Shown here piece by piece: positions 18,676-27,591 of a stretch of 64,000 bases of DNA. The DNA is from Deltaproteobacteria bacterium HGW-Deltaproteobacteria-6 (GTDB lineage: Bacteria > Desulfobacterota > Syntrophia > Syntrophales > Smithellaceae). Under the pieces are notes generated by a model, which saw only the letters and a program-made list of their open reading frames with translations, had not been told where the DNA came from and ran no database searches. Each line of letters opens with the position of its first letter. Position 1 is the first letter of the stretch. The position numbers and the translations under genes were made by a program. The stretch is taken from NCBI GenBank assembly GCA_002840435.1, contig PHAT01000003.1, positions 186,001 to 250,000 on the forward strand, read 5' to 3'.

Positions 18676-19281
18676 ATGAAATACAATTTCGATATATCAA
18701 AACCTTTCTATCCCTTGGTCATGTCGTACTTAGCCCAATTGCATGGGATAAAGGAGATTTGCGCAATAGGAGTGATTGCTGCGGCCAATGGTAAGCGAAA
18801 CTTTACTGTTCCTCCACAGTGTAGTGATACCGGAAATGATATAGAAACAGGTATTAGAAGTTTGCTATCTCCATTGAGTCTCTCTGTTACCGGAGACACA
18901 GAAACGTTGGATGTGAGCATTGAATATGTAGCTCAAAAAATAACTCTTAATCATGGTTATCTTTTGCCCTTCCAAGTCCGTGCAGCATCTGCATGCCTTG
19001 CGATGGCTCATGAAATAACAAAACATAATATTTGTCGAAGCAACGAAAAGAAATGGGAATTTCTTCGGCATTGTCGCAATGCAATATTCCACAATACAAA
19101 ATGGCATTTTAACAAAAATGAACCTAAAACTGAAGCTGAGTGGCGAGGCATAAAACTGACTGCTTTAATGCACGGAGAACCATTGTTTGTCCAAGCTGAT
19201 GGGACCGGATATTTAAAGTTAGGGGACCCTATTGCTCTCCTTTGGGATATTGAAAGTGAATATCCGAATATGACCGTTTAA
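18676..19281 (+). CDS. Hypothetical protein with HEPN-type Rx4H motif
   Basis: A 201-residue protein I cannot assign to a family by sequence. Base composition is much more AT-rich than its neighbours, suggesting horizontal acquisition. A predicted helical middle ends in FLRHCRNAIFHN, where R134-N-x3-H139 matches the catalytic Rx4-6H (RNxxxH form) of HEPN ribonucleases. Helices before it (VRAASACLAMAHEITKHN) fit the helical bundle of such proteins, but the rest shows no known toxin or defence domain. No membrane segment. A GAGAGA lies before the ATG. No obvious antitoxin (for example an MNT-type nucleotidyltransferase) is adjacent, so a toxin-antitoxin role is not supported by context. Confidence 0.55.
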   Translation: MKYNFDISKPFYPLVMSYLAQLHGIKEICAIGVIAAANGKRNFTVPPQCSDTGNDIETGIRSLLSPLSLSVTGDTETLDVSIEYVAQKITLNHGYLLPFQVRAASACLAMAHEITKHNICRSNEKKWEFLRHCRNAIFHNTKWHFNKNEPKTEAEWRGIKLTALMHGEPLFVQADGTGYLKLGDPIALLWDIESEYPNMTV

Positions 19282-19407
19282 CAAGCAAACACACCGTCAT
19301 TGCGCTCCAACTGAGCTTTTTAGCGGTGTATAAAACAAAGCTACCCACTCAAATCATCACCTGTCAGCCCCTTCACCAAATTACGGAAAGAAAAGGAGGA
19401 ATAAGTT

Positions 19408-20754
19408 ATGACACCTAAGGCGGACTTACAAACCAGCGGCAGCTACACCTCCCGCTTCAATCCCAACTTCGGCGCATTAGGCGCGGATGTCGGCGCGCTT
19501 TGGCCGGAGAGCCGGACCTTAACCCGCAACAAGAAGTCCAAAGACACGCTGGGCCTTGCCCTCTCCGGCGGCGGCTACCGGTCGGCTATCTTCTGCTACG
19601 GCATCCTTCGCGGCCTTTATGAACTGGGCTTGCTTACCAAGGTGGATTACATTTCCGCCGTATCCGGCGGTTCCTGGATCGCCACCCCGTTTGCCATGGC
19701 GGAAAATCTTGACTACTTTTTCAATATCCCGGAAGACCGCGCAAACTTCATTGAGGAAGGCTTTGAGTCACTGCTCGTCAATCCCCAGCGGCTGATAGAA
19801 GAAGCGGCGCTGACCCGCCCGGACAATAATTATGTAAGCGATCTCTACGGCAGGCTTCTGGCGCGGACTTTTCTTCGCGAACACGGAGACTACGGACGTT
19901 ACAATCCGCTGAACGATCCAAAGCTGATTCGCGATAACGACCGCCCTTTCCTGATCGTCAACGGCACCCTGAATTTCCGCAGGCCCGATACCTTCGACAT
20001 TACCCAGGAATGCTTCGAGATGACAAGGCTGTACTGCGGTTCCCGCTCCCTCGGTTATCTGGACACTAAAGAGATGCTCGCGGACGATCAGACCATTCGC
20101 ATCCGGGATGCCATCGCCATCTCCGGCGCCGCCGTCGCCTTTCACGTTCCCGGCCTGGGCGATGAAGTTTCCGGGCATGGATTGAGCCGCGAGATCATCA
20201 ACTTTGCCGACGGACGGCCGACACCGATGCCCAATCCGCCGCAGGCGCATCGCCTGGATGTCGCCGACGGCGGCCACTATAACAACCTCGGCATCGAATC
20301 GCTGGTGAATCGCGGTTGCGGCTACATCATCGCCGTTGATGCCGAACACGACCCGGAACACGGCGGCACAAAAGGCGCGCGTCAGAAATTTGAAGGCCTG
20401 CGCACGCTCATGCAGCGCAATCACATCCCGCAACCCGATTTTGTCGTTGAACAACTCGACCGGGTAAATGAACCGGTGCATCTTGTTTCGGGCAACAATA
20501 AAGTGCCGGACATCCTGTATGTAAAACTCAAGTCGGTCGCGGCGTTCGATAAAGCTGCCGCCAAAGCGCGCTATAATCAGCCCGGATTTTTACGAAACAT
20601 GTTTGGACGCGGCGAGTTCGCTTTCGATCCGCAGTTCAGCACAGCCAAACTGGACTATGGTTTTGCCGAACACCGGAACCTGACGGAACTGGGTACATTC
20701 ATCGTAAAAGAAAACGCAAAGCTGTTCACGACCTTCGCGGCTAAGTCAAAGTGA
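19408..20754 (+). CDS. Patatin-like phospholipase
   Basis: A 448-residue lipid acyl hydrolase with the patatin Ser-Asp dyad. The oxyanion motif is LALSGGGYRSA, the nucleophile elbow GxSxG is ISAVSGGSW (Ser near residue 92) and the catalytic Asp lies in the DGG motif of DVADGGHYNNLGIESL. The wide spacing between elbow and DGG (about 200 residues) is closer to cytosolic PLA2-like members than to short bacterial patatins. No signal peptide is seen, so it probably acts in the cytoplasm or at the inner leaflet. An AAAGGAGG ribosome site precedes the ATG. Its GC content matches the chromosome, unlike the AT-rich gene upstream. Substrate is not determinable here. Confidence 0.88.
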   Translation: MTPKADLQTSGSYTSRFNPNFGALGADVGALWPESRTLTRNKKSKDTLGLALSGGGYRSAIFCYGILRGLYELGLLTKVDYISAVSGGSWIATPFAMAENLDYFFNIPEDRANFIEEGFESLLVNPQRLIEEAALTRPDNNYVSDLYGRLLARTFLREHGDYGRYNPLNDPKLIRDNDRPFLIVNGTLNFRRPDTFDITQECFEMTRLYCGSRSLGYLDTKEMLADDQTIRIRDAIAISGAAVAFHVPGLGDEVSGHGLSREIINFADGRPTPMPNPPQAHRLDVADGGHYNNLGIESLVNRGCGYIIAVDAEHDPEHGGTKGARQKFEGLRTLMQRNHIPQPDFVVEQLDRVNEPVHLVSGNNKVPDILYVKLKSVAAFDKAAAKARYNQPGFLRNMFGRGEFAFDPQFSTAKLDYGFAEHRNLTELGTFIVKENAKLFTTFAAKSK

Positions 20755-20883
20755 GGCGCCCGAAACAGGGGAACCGTTTTGACGACAAGTGATGGCGTGA
20801 AAGGCTGTAAGCATCAAGCGATGGACGCCGATTAAAAAAGCGCGCATGGCTTTCCCAAACGAGGGCCAGGGCAAGACGCACTA

Positions 20884-22707
20884 TTAATTTTCCAGAATCA
20901 AAAACATCCTGCACTGCCGGCAGTCAAATTCAAGACGATAGGTATGATGGGCATCCCTGATCCTGAGCGGTTCTTGGACGGGGCAGCAAGGACTCTGCTC
21001 CCGGGGGCACATGTCCAATTGATACCGGATGCAGTGGCGGGTGGTCATGACCGTTTTTCCGTTTGTGTCGGAAAGATTCTCAAAGGCAGGCTCCGTAACG
21101 ACCGCACCGTGGCGTTCATAGAAACGCCGGGCAAGAGCGTTTGCCACATTGGCGCGGAAGTCGAGCATCTTTTCCGGGTATGGAACGGCATTGGGTGTAA
21201 GCGGAATGTCGGGACGCGGGAATGTTTCACATCTGACTTTTGTGAGCGCATCCAATACATCGCGCCGGATGCCGTTCAGCAGGCTTGCCGGAAGAAAGCT
21301 AGGCTCTCGCGGCTGAATCGTCAACCCTGCCAGCCGATAGGGTGTATTGCCTGTGCTGCAAAGGTGTGTCTCAATCTGCTTTAAGGCGCGATCCGGATCA
21401 CGGGGAGGCTCAAATATAACCTCCTTTACTGTCTCGGCTTCATTACCATCTTCATCTCTCACCGCAAGATGAATCAACTGATCCTCCTGCCGGAAATCCA
21501 TGTCCACGGCTATGCGGCGAACGCCCGAGGATTTCTGAAGGATTCTGGTAAAGGCCATATCATGGTTGCGATAGAGGATGGTTCCGATCGAAAGCCCCTT
21601 CATGTTGCTGGGATAAATTTTTTCTTTTTCCACGCGGTCGACGCGAAATCCCGCCAGATCGCCCTTCCTGGTGAAAAAGCAAAGCCCGTCTCCGTTTTGA
21701 AGATCATGGCGGTCCAGTCGAAAAAAATCTTTCCCCAACGCAGTAACTTTCCCCAGATGCTGTCCGATGGCTTTCTGCGTGTCCAGGGAGGCGACCTTTT
21801 CTCTCCCGCCGACAATAAAGTATCGGGTATAGCCGCGGTTGAAGGTCCTGTCCGGGTCCGGCGAAAAGGTGAACGTGCTTACGCCGGAACTGCTCTTCCG
21901 GTAACCGGGATTGCCGCTGATGAACCGATCGATAGCCTGCCGGTAGGCGGCCGTGACATTCTTTACATACTCGATTCCCTTGTATCTTCCTTCGATTTTA
22001 AAGGAGGTAACCCCGGCTGCAATCAGATCCGGTATGGCATTCATCCGGTTCATATCTTTGAGGGACAGAAGAAATTTGTTTTGCAGGATCATGTTGCCGG
22101 CGCCGTCCGTCAACGTGTAGTGGGACCGGCAGGGCTGGGCGCAGACGCCGCGATTACCGCTCCGGCCCGCGACGGCCTGACTCATGTAACATTGCCCGCT
22201 GTAGGATACGCACAAGGCCCCGTGCACAAAGACTTCCAATTCTATTTTTGTTTTTCGATGAATGCCGGCAATTTCGTCACAGGAGAGCTCCCTGGCCAGG
22301 ATCACCCGCTGGAACCCCACGTCCTCCAAAAACCGCACCTTCTCAACCGTGCTGTTGTGCATCTGGGTACTGGCAATAAGCGGAATCGGAGGCAGATCCA
22401 GTTCCAGTAAGCCCACATCCTGAATAATCAGGCCGTCAGCGCCCAACTGATAGACCTCCCGGATGATATCAAGCGACTCGGCGATTTCCTCATCCGTGAG
22501 AATCGTATTAAGCGCCACATAGACCCTGGCATGATAGAGGTGCGCATGCCGGATCAGCCGGGCGATATCGGCGACGCCCACCCCCGCTTCGGCCCTGGCG
22601 GAAAATTTAGGAGCGCCGATGTACACGGCATCCGCGCCGTGATCGATGGCGGCAATCCCGATATCGGCGTTGCCTGCCGGTGACAGCAGTTCCAGTGGTA
22701 TGGGCAT
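20884..22707 (-). CDS. U32 peptidase-family protein (RlhA/TrhP-like RNA hydroxylation factor)
   Basis: A 607-residue member of the U32 'collagenase-like' family. The N-terminal TIM-barrel-like domain starts LELLSPAGNADIGIAAIDHGADAVYIG. The family's cysteine-rich signature follows in HGALCVSYSGQCYMSQAVAGRSGNRGVCAQPCR, and SFKIEGRYKGIEYV after that is also conserved. The length and the C-terminal extension (residues ~390-607, ending with CRQCRMFLILEN) match the longer members related to E. coli RlhA and TrhP, which use prephenate and an iron-sulfur cofactor to hydroxylate rRNA or tRNA cytidine/uridine. Which RNA is modified here is unknown. The real start MPIPLELLSPAG is supported by the conserved N-terminus. 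Confidence 0.82.
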   Translation of the reverse strand: MPIPLELLSPAGNADIGIAAIDHGADAVYIGAPKFSARAEAGVGVADIARLIRHAHLYHARVYVALNTILTDEEIAESLDIIREVYQLGADGLIIQDVGLLELDLPPIPLIASTQMHNSTVEKVRFLEDVGFQRVILARELSCDEIAGIHRKTKIELEVFVHGALCVSYSGQCYMSQAVAGRSGNRGVCAQPCRSHYTLTDGAGNMILQNKFLLSLKDMNRMNAIPDLIAAGVTSFKIEGRYKGIEYVKNVTAAYRQAIDRFISGNPGYRKSSSGVSTFTFSPDPDRTFNRGYTRYFIVGGREKVASLDTQKAIGQHLGKVTALGKDFFRLDRHDLQNGDGLCFFTRKGDLAGFRVDRVEKEKIYPSNMKGLSIGTILYRNHDMAFTRILQKSSGVRRIAVDMDFRQEDQLIHLAVRDEDGNEAETVKEVIFEPPRDPDRALKQIETHLCSTGNTPYRLAGLTIQPREPSFLPASLLNGIRRDVLDALTKVRCETFPRPDIPLTPNAVPYPEKMLDFRANVANALARRFYERHGAVVTEPAFENLSDTNGKTVMTTRHCIRYQLDMCPREQSPCCPVQEPLRIRDAHHTYRLEFDCRQCRMFLILEN

Positions 22708-22790
22708 TTACCTGCTCCTGAGAAACTTCACTGAGTGATCTCTTCTATCCCAAAGAGGGGCCAGGGGAGATTCTTGCTTCAGCGAGACAC

Positions 22791-22917
22791 TCCCTCCTTT
22801 CAGAAAGGAGGGTTGGGGTGGATTGTACAAATAAAGCAAAAATCCCCCTAAATCCCCCTCGCGCCACCTCGCGTCACCTTCAGGTGATCAGGTGATCAGG
22901 CGGTTAGAAAAGGGAGC
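22791..22917. repeat. Palindromic intergenic element with hairpins
   Basis: A perfect hairpin CCCTCCTTT/AAAGGAGGG (22792-22811) is followed by AATCCCCCT twice, two tandem copies of AGGTGATC, and a terminal AAAAGGGAG. It looks like a degraded, interrupted copy of a short dispersed palindromic repeat. No coding potential. Confidence 0.45.
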
Positions 22918-22921
22918 TAAT

Positions 22922-23371
22922 TCAAGTTTTACGCAAATCCCCGCTGATTCCTTCGGCAGTCGCTCTGATGAACTCTTCCATGATTTTTTCAGCTTCGTCC
23001 ATGGAAGAATATACGGTCGTCTGTATTCCGGGGCTGCCGGCAATCATGGCGGACAAGGGCCGCCCCGGCATGATCCGATGAAGGCACAAGACAGGCTTTT
23101 TTTGCGCCGTCGCCCATCCCAGTTCATACCCCACACCCAGGGATGGCACCGTCACTTCGGCCACAACCAGATCGCAGGTTTCAAGCCATGCCATATCCCG
23201 GTTGTGGATATGCCCGTCATTTGGGCCATCATCACCCGCCACCGAGAGAGAGGCATTACCCACATGCTCGGTTAATACTTCCCCGAAAGATTGCAGCCGC
23301 TTAATCATGGCGTCATAGATCGCGGCGTCACGGCGCCCTGCCCGGATCGATCCGGCAAAATAAATTTTCAT
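22922..23371 (-). CDS. 2'-deoxynucleoside 5'-phosphate N-hydrolase (DNPH1/Rcl-like)
   Basis: A 149-residue member of the nucleoside 2-deoxyribosyltransferase fold. The N-terminus MKIYFAGSIRAGRRD matches the substrate-binding GSIRGGR of DNPH1/Rcl. The later segment VVAEVTVPSLGVGYELGWA carries the conserved catalytic Glu of the family, and GEVLTEHVG is also conserved. Family role: cleaves the glycosidic bond of deoxynucleoside monophosphates, releasing base and deoxyribose 5-phosphate, a nucleotide-pool sanitation step. The start is set at ATG 23371 because the conserved fold begins there; the longer upstream frame has no homology and overlaps the divergent promoter of the ArsR gene. Confidence 0.85.
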   Translation of the reverse strand: MKIYFAGSIRAGRRDAAIYDAMIKRLQSFGEVLTEHVGNASLSVAGDDGPNDGHIHNRDMAWLETCDLVVAEVTVPSLGVGYELGWATAQKKPVLCLHRIMPGRPLSAMIAGSPGIQTTVYSSMDEAEKIMEEFIRATAEGISGDLRKT

Positions 23372-23448
23372 GCATTCCTCATCCGCTGCTCTATGGAGCA
23401 ACTTTTGCTTTTGATACCACTGAAGGACAGGCGGGTTCAATAAATATA

Positions 23449-23477
23449 TTGACACCTGGCAAAATGCCCGGTATAGT
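23449..23477 (+). promoter_or_regulatory. Sigma-70 promoter of the arsR-MBL-flavodoxin operon
   Basis: Perfect TTGACA, 17-bp spacer, TATAGT. Confidence 0.85.
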
Positions 23478-23479
23478 CA

Positions 23480-23498
23480 ATTCGACAGTTATCGAAAT
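23480..23498. promoter_or_regulatory. Probable ArsR-family operator
   Basis: Inverted repeat TTCGA-N6-TCGAA immediately downstream of the -10 box and upstream of the ArsR-like gene. This is the position where an autoregulating ArsR/SmtB repressor would bind. Confidence 0.5.
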
Positions 23499-23522
23499 GA
23501 ATAATTCAGAAAAAGGGTGCCC

Positions 23523-23822
23523 ATGGATACTAAACAACTGGCCAAAGTCATGAAAGCGCTTTCCCACCCTAACCGGCTGGAGCTCTATCTGGAAATCGCC
23601 AAAAAGCAGGAAACGAGTTATCAGGCGGAAAACGATGAATGCTACGTTTCTGATATTATGAGCTGCCTGAATATCGGCGCGCCGACCATATCGCATCATC
23701 TGAAGGAACTTACCAATGCTGATCTCATTGTTACCGAGCGCAGAGGCAAATTCGTGATCGCCAGAATTAATCAGGAAACCATGCAGCAGGTCAAGCAGGC
23801 GTTGGGCATTAAGACGGAGTAG
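23523..23822 (+). CDS. ArsR-family transcriptional repressor
   Basis: A 99-residue winged-helix protein. The ArsR signature is clear: LAKVMKALSHPNRLELYLEI at the N-terminus and the recognition region VSDIMSCLNIGAPTISHHLKELTNADLI, followed by the wing TERRGKFVIARI. There is no ELCVCDL-type metal box; a single Cys in ENDECYVSDIMSC aligns near the alpha-3 site together with another Cys, so metal, redox or non-metal sensing are all possible. The ATG at 23523 is preferred over an in-frame GTG two codons earlier. It heads an operon with an MBL-fold hydrolase and a flavodoxin-ferredoxin protein, which it presumably represses. Confidence 0.9.
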   Translation: MDTKQLAKVMKALSHPNRLELYLEIAKKQETSYQAENDECYVSDIMSCLNIGAPTISHHLKELTNADLIVTERRGKFVIARINQETMQQVKQALGIKTE

Positions 23823-23852
23823 ATATTTTTTTAAGCTTGGCAAATTGGAACT

Positions 23853-25019
23853 ATGAGAAGAATAACCATTATTTTATGCGTCTTAATTGCGGCACTGGTA
23901 ATTTACTATATGAATTGTGAATCGTCTTATGGAGAGAACGACAATGAAACCCGAAAAGAGTCCATCATGAAATCAAAAAATTTTCAGGGCGATAAGTTTG
24001 TCAATCCGATCCCTACAACCATCAGTAAACCCGGCACCCTTTCCAGCACACTATGGAAATGGATCAGCGGGGATGAAGACCGGCAGCCCCGATTTAAGAT
24101 AGAGCCATTTAAAACAGATGCCGATCAGTTAAATTCTTTGCCCGCTTCCGGTTTGCGTGTCACATGGATCAGCCATTCCACGGTGTTGATAGAAATTGAC
24201 GGAAAGCGCTTCCTGACCGATCCGATGTGGAGCAAAAGAGCTTCGCCTTTTTCCTTCGCGGGCCCAAGTCGTTTCTTCGATCCTCCGCTTGCGCTTGATA
24301 AACTTCCCAAAATCGACGGTGTTATTATATCGCACGATCATTACGATCATCTTGATGAAGCAACCATCATCAAACTAGGGAAACAGGGCATCAATTTTTA
24401 CATGCCGCTTGGCGTTGGAGAATATCTGGAAGAATGGGGAATACCTGCCGGACAGATTCATGAACTGGACTGGTCGGATTCCATCATGGTCGGCGAAAAC
24501 CATAAACTGACCGCAACTCCGGCATGTCATTTCTCAGGAAGAAGTTTATTCGGCAGAGATAAAACACTCTGGGCTTCATGGGTCATTGCCGGCGCAAAGC
24601 ATAAAGTATATTTCGGCGGCGATTCCGGCTACTTCCCCGGCTATAAAGATATCGGAGAAAAATACGGACCATTTGATTTAACCATTCTGGAAATAGGCGC
24701 TTACCATCCCAACTGGGGGGCCATTCATCTGGGCCCGGTAAATGCTGTAAAGGCGCATATAGACCTTCAAGGAAAAATATTATTACCTGTGCACTGGGGA
24801 ACTTTTACTTTAGCGCTTCATGAATGGGCCGCACCCGTAGAGGAACTTATTGCGGAGGCCAATAGTAAGCACATTGCTTTGATGCTTCCCAGGCCGGGGC
24901 AACCATTGAGTGTCCCTAATCTGGCATTTAACTCCGAGTGGTGGAAACCACGTGGAATGGCCAAAAGCAATGAACCGGAAATAAACCCGTCTAAACTTGA
25001 TTTGATAAAAGAAAATTAG
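23853..25019 (+). CDS. MBL-fold metallohydrolase of the NAPE-PLD/UlaG-like group, membrane-anchored
   Basis: A 388-residue protein. The N-terminal hydrophobic helix (IILCVLIAALVIYYM) acts as a signal or anchor, so the catalytic domain is probably periplasmic. The metallo-beta-lactamase core shows VTWISHSTVLIEIDGKRFLTDPMW, the metal-binding SHDHYDHLD, TATPACHFSGRSLFGRD, FGGDSGYF and LPVHWGTF. The overall form is that of N-acyl-phosphatidylethanolamine phospholipase D-like and UlaG-like hydrolases, so a phospholipid or lactone substrate is possible but unproven. It is the second gene of the ArsR operon (30 bp after arsR, 9 bp before the flavodoxin-ferredoxin gene). Confidence 0.85.
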   Translation: MRRITIILCVLIAALVIYYMNCESSYGENDNETRKESIMKSKNFQGDKFVNPIPTTISKPGTLSSTLWKWISGDEDRQPRFKIEPFKTDADQLNSLPASGLRVTWISHSTVLIEIDGKRFLTDPMWSKRASPFSFAGPSRFFDPPLALDKLPKIDGVIISHDHYDHLDEATIIKLGKQGINFYMPLGVGEYLEEWGIPAGQIHELDWSDSIMVGENHKLTATPACHFSGRSLFGRDKTLWASWVIAGAKHKVYFGGDSGYFPGYKDIGEKYGPFDLTILEIGAYHPNWGAIHLGPVNAVKAHIDLQGKILLPVHWGTFTLALHEWAAPVEELIAEANSKHIALMLPRPGQPLSVPNLAFNSEWWKPRGMAKSNEPEINPSKLDLIKEN

Positions 25020-25028
25020 GGAGGCCCT

Positions 25029-25982
25029 ATGGATACAAGACGTGACTTCATCAAGAAAAGTGCTGTTGTGGGTGCTGCGCTGTGTCTTCCCCTTTCTCTG
25101 ACGCGTGAAGGCCGCGCCGCCTATCCTGAATTAAAAACGCGCAGCCCGAAAAAGGCATTGGTGTTGTGGCACAGTCAGACGGGTCAAACCAGCCGCTATG
25201 CCAGACTGATCGGCTGCATCCTCAAAGGAAAAGGACTTGCAGCAGATGTGCGCGATATGCAGGAGTTCAACAAAAGCGCGCTTACCGGTTACGATCTGAT
25301 TATTGTCGGCACGCCGGTATTTTATTATGACACCCCCGCCAATGTCATCGGGTGGCTGGAAACCATTCCTGCCATTTCGGGGACACCGGTTGCCGCCTTC
25401 GTTTCTTTCGGCGGCCCGGAAGGCAATCAATATAACGCATCCTGCCACATCCTCAAACTCCTGGCGGAGAAAGGCGGCGTTCCCACAGGCAGGGATGCCT
25501 TCCGGAATATTGCTTCATATCCAACACCTGATTGGAATACCCCTCTTCAAACAGCCGGACAGCATCTACCCGACGCGGCAACTTTTGAGCAGGTGCGCCG
25601 CTTTACGGCAGGAACTCTGGAACGGATTGCCCGGGGTGAAACAGTTTCCATTCGTTATGAATTGGCTTTAAGGGAAGCTTTTCAGGTACTGCCTCTGGTT
25701 TGGCTGAACAAAAAAGCCATCAACAAGCACACGGTTGATGCGGCCAAATGCATCGGTTGTCAAACCTGCGTTAAAAAATGCCCGGTCAATGCCATCAATC
25801 CCGCCAGACAAACGGTTGATCGGGACAAGTGCCTCGCCTGCTTCGGCTGTCTGAATAATTGCCCTGCCGATGCGGTAGTGATGGAGTATCGAGGCAAGCG
25901 TCTTTATGGTTTCCGGGAATATTTAAAACGAAAAAGAATCACCATCATGGAGCCGCCGGAATTTAACACGTGCAGCCTGTGA
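25029..25982 (+). CDS. Secreted flavodoxin-ferredoxin fusion (EFR1-like)
   Basis: A 317-residue redox protein. The N-terminus TRRDFIKKSAVVGAALCLPLSL resembles a twin-arginine signal, consistent with export of a folded cofactor protein. Residues ~40-200 form a flavodoxin domain with FMN phosphate loop HSQTGQTSRYA. Residues ~235-290 hold two [4Fe-4S] motifs, CIGCQTCVKKCP and CLACFGCLNNCP. Family knowledge: such EFR1-type proteins relay electrons between FMN and iron-sulfur clusters. Being last in the ArsR-MBL operon suggests it feeds or senses redox for the same pathway; what the pathway is remains open. The ribosome site GGGAGG precedes the ATG. Confidence 0.85.
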   Translation: MDTRRDFIKKSAVVGAALCLPLSLTREGRAAYPELKTRSPKKALVLWHSQTGQTSRYARLIGCILKGKGLAADVRDMQEFNKSALTGYDLIIVGTPVFYYDTPANVIGWLETIPAISGTPVAAFVSFGGPEGNQYNASCHILKLLAEKGGVPTGRDAFRNIASYPTPDWNTPLQTAGQHLPDAATFEQVRRFTAGTLERIARGETVSIRYELALREAFQVLPLVWLNKKAINKHTVDAAKCIGCQTCVKKCPVNAINPARQTVDRDKCLACFGCLNNCPADAVVMEYRGKRLYGFREYLKRKRITIMEPPEFNTCSL

Positions 25983-26037
25983 TGATGGAGCGGCCGCCCC
26001 AGGGCGCTGACGGGGACGCCTTGAAACTGTCCCGCAT

Positions 26038-26937
26038 TTATTTTGAGGATTTAGTCAGACCATACATCGCAAGAAATGATTCTACATGTTTGAAAACTTC
26101 GAGGGCGATCCCGCCTCGCACAATTCCGTGTCGGTTAAAATCAATCCAGACAAAATGCTTTTGGTCCGTGCCCAGACGTTGGAATATTGCCGGCCCGCTT
26201 TGGGGTGCGACTTTAGGATCATTCTTTGCCTGAATGACCAGCGCCGGAATGCCAATGCCGGGAAGCAACCGGCGGACTTGTCTCATGAGGGTTTTTACCT
26301 GAACAAAAGCGCTGACCGGACATCGCAGATAATTGATGTGAGGATTGTCCGCATCGTTTTTCATAAACTCGATGGCCAGATGTCGCAGTCCCAGAAGAAT
26401 GCAAAAATGATTGAACCCGTTCAGAAGTTCGGCAAATCGGGATGAAAAGCTTTTAAACTGCAGCGGCGCACTGATGGCAATGACGGCCTCAAAGTCACGG
26501 GGTTTCAGAATAACCGATTGCAGAGCAAGACCCGCACCGGTTGAAAAACCGGCGATCAGAATTTTTTTACAGCATGTTTTCAGAATGGCATGGCCGCGAT
26601 CAACTGAATTCAGCCAGTCGTGGCAGTTGCGAACCGAGAGATCTTCAGAGGATGTTCCGTGACCCGAAAGCCTCGGCGCATAAACGGTCAGACCTTTGGC
26701 ATGCAGAAAATCCGCCCATTCTCTTACTTCCGCAGGCGCAGCCATAAGCCCGTGAATGAGCAGCACGCCCGTATCCGAATCAGGCGCATGCAGAAAAAAG
26801 GGCATCCCGATATCCGGAGGTTTGCTTTCTCCCGCCGTGTAGTTCTTTTCATACTCTTGAACAAACAACGCCGACTCGCGGGACAGAAGTTTCTCCGTTG
26901 CGAGGCCTGGTTTGGTGAGGGGAAGTGCCGTATCCAT
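26038..26937 (-). CDS. Alpha/beta hydrolase (monoacylglycerol lipase/carboxylesterase-like)
   Basis: A 299-residue serine hydrolase. The oxyanion-hole segment is VLLIHGLMAAPAEVREWADFL, the conserved APRLSGHGTS follows, and the nucleophile elbow is AGFSTGAGLAL (GxSxG). The acid Asp probably lies in VIQAKNDPKVAP and the His in WIDFNRHGIVR near the C-terminus. No signal peptide. Most similar in layout to bacterial monoacylglycerol lipases and Est30-like carboxylesterases. It starts 3 bp after the stop of the hemolysin III gene on the same strand, so the two are co-transcribed; a shared membrane-lipid role is possible. Confidence 0.85.
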   Translation of the reverse strand: MDTALPLTKPGLATEKLLSRESALFVQEYEKNYTAGESKPPDIGMPFFLHAPDSDTGVLLIHGLMAAPAEVREWADFLHAKGLTVYAPRLSGHGTSSEDLSVRNCHDWLNSVDRGHAILKTCCKKILIAGFSTGAGLALQSVILKPRDFEAVIAISAPLQFKSFSSRFAELLNGFNHFCILLGLRHLAIEFMKNDADNPHINYLRCPVSAFVQVKTLMRQVRRLLPGIGIPALVIQAKNDPKVAPQSGPAIFQRLGTDQKHFVWIDFNRHGIVRGGIALEVFKHVESFLAMYGLTKSSK

Positions 26938-26940
26938 TAA

Positions 26941-27591
26941 TCAGGCGCCAAGATGGGAATAAACTCCGTAAATCATCGCATAATGCAGGACTCCGCCGAT
27001 CAGCACCATAATGTGAAAGACTTCATGGAAACTGAAAACACCCGGAATTATCCTGGGCTTTTTTATGGCGTAAATAATGGCCCCTGCGGTGAAAGCAAGG
27101 CCGCCTGAAACAAGGAGAACTGCCTGGGATGATGACATATTGGCCAGCATTTGTTTGATGGTCAAGAGCGCGGACCAGCCCATGGATAGATAGATAATCG
27201 CATACAGTTTTCTGGGCGCTCGCGGGAAAAAAATCTGGGAAATCACGCCAACACCCACCAGACTCCACTGGAAGGCAATCATCCACCATTTGTACGGATC
27301 CTCCAGACAAAAATAGCAAATCGGCGTGAATGTTCCCGCGATCATGAAAAAAATGGCCAGCCGATCCATTTTTCGCCAGAAGGACAGTTCATTCTCTTCT
27401 TTTTTAAAGGCATGATACAGCGTGCTTGCCGAAAAAAGGAAAACAACGGAAATTCCATAAATAAGCGCGGTAACAAGACCGGAGGCAGACTTACTGGCTG
27501 CTATTGCCAGATAGATTGTGCCGATAACGGCGGCGACCATCCCGGCAAGGTGTGAATAAAAATTAAAACGCTCCTGTGTCTTGACCTTCAT
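26941..27591 (-). CDS. Hemolysin III (PAQR/TrhA) family membrane protein
   Basis: A 216-residue integral membrane protein with seven predicted helices. PAQR-family metal-site motifs are present: SASTLYHAF (helix 2), KMDRLAIFFMIAGTFTP (helix 3) and the C-terminal FHEVFHIMVLIGGVLHY (paired His). Family knowledge: bacterial members, once called hemolysins, affect membrane energetics or fluidity, and eukaryotic relatives are progestin/adiponectin receptors with ceramidase-like activity. It is first in a two-gene operon with the alpha/beta hydrolase. The ATG is preceded by AAGGAGA. Confidence 0.92.
   Translation of the reverse strand: MKVKTQERFNFYSHLAGMVAAVIGTIYLAIAASKSASGLVTALIYGISVVFLFSASTLYHAFKKEENELSFWRKMDRLAIFFMIAGTFTPICYFCLEDPYKWWMIAFQWSLVGVGVISQIFFPRAPRKLYAIIYLSMGWSALLTIKQMLANMSSSQAVLLVSGGLAFTAGAIIYAIKKPRIIPGVFSFHEVFHIMVLIGGVLHYAMIYGVYSHLGA

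Noticed and set aside
18676..20754. HEPN-motif gene and patatin as a two-gene defence system
   Set aside because: Composition differs sharply, they are separated by about 125 bp with the patatin having its own ribosome site, and no nucleotide-signalling synthase is adjacent.
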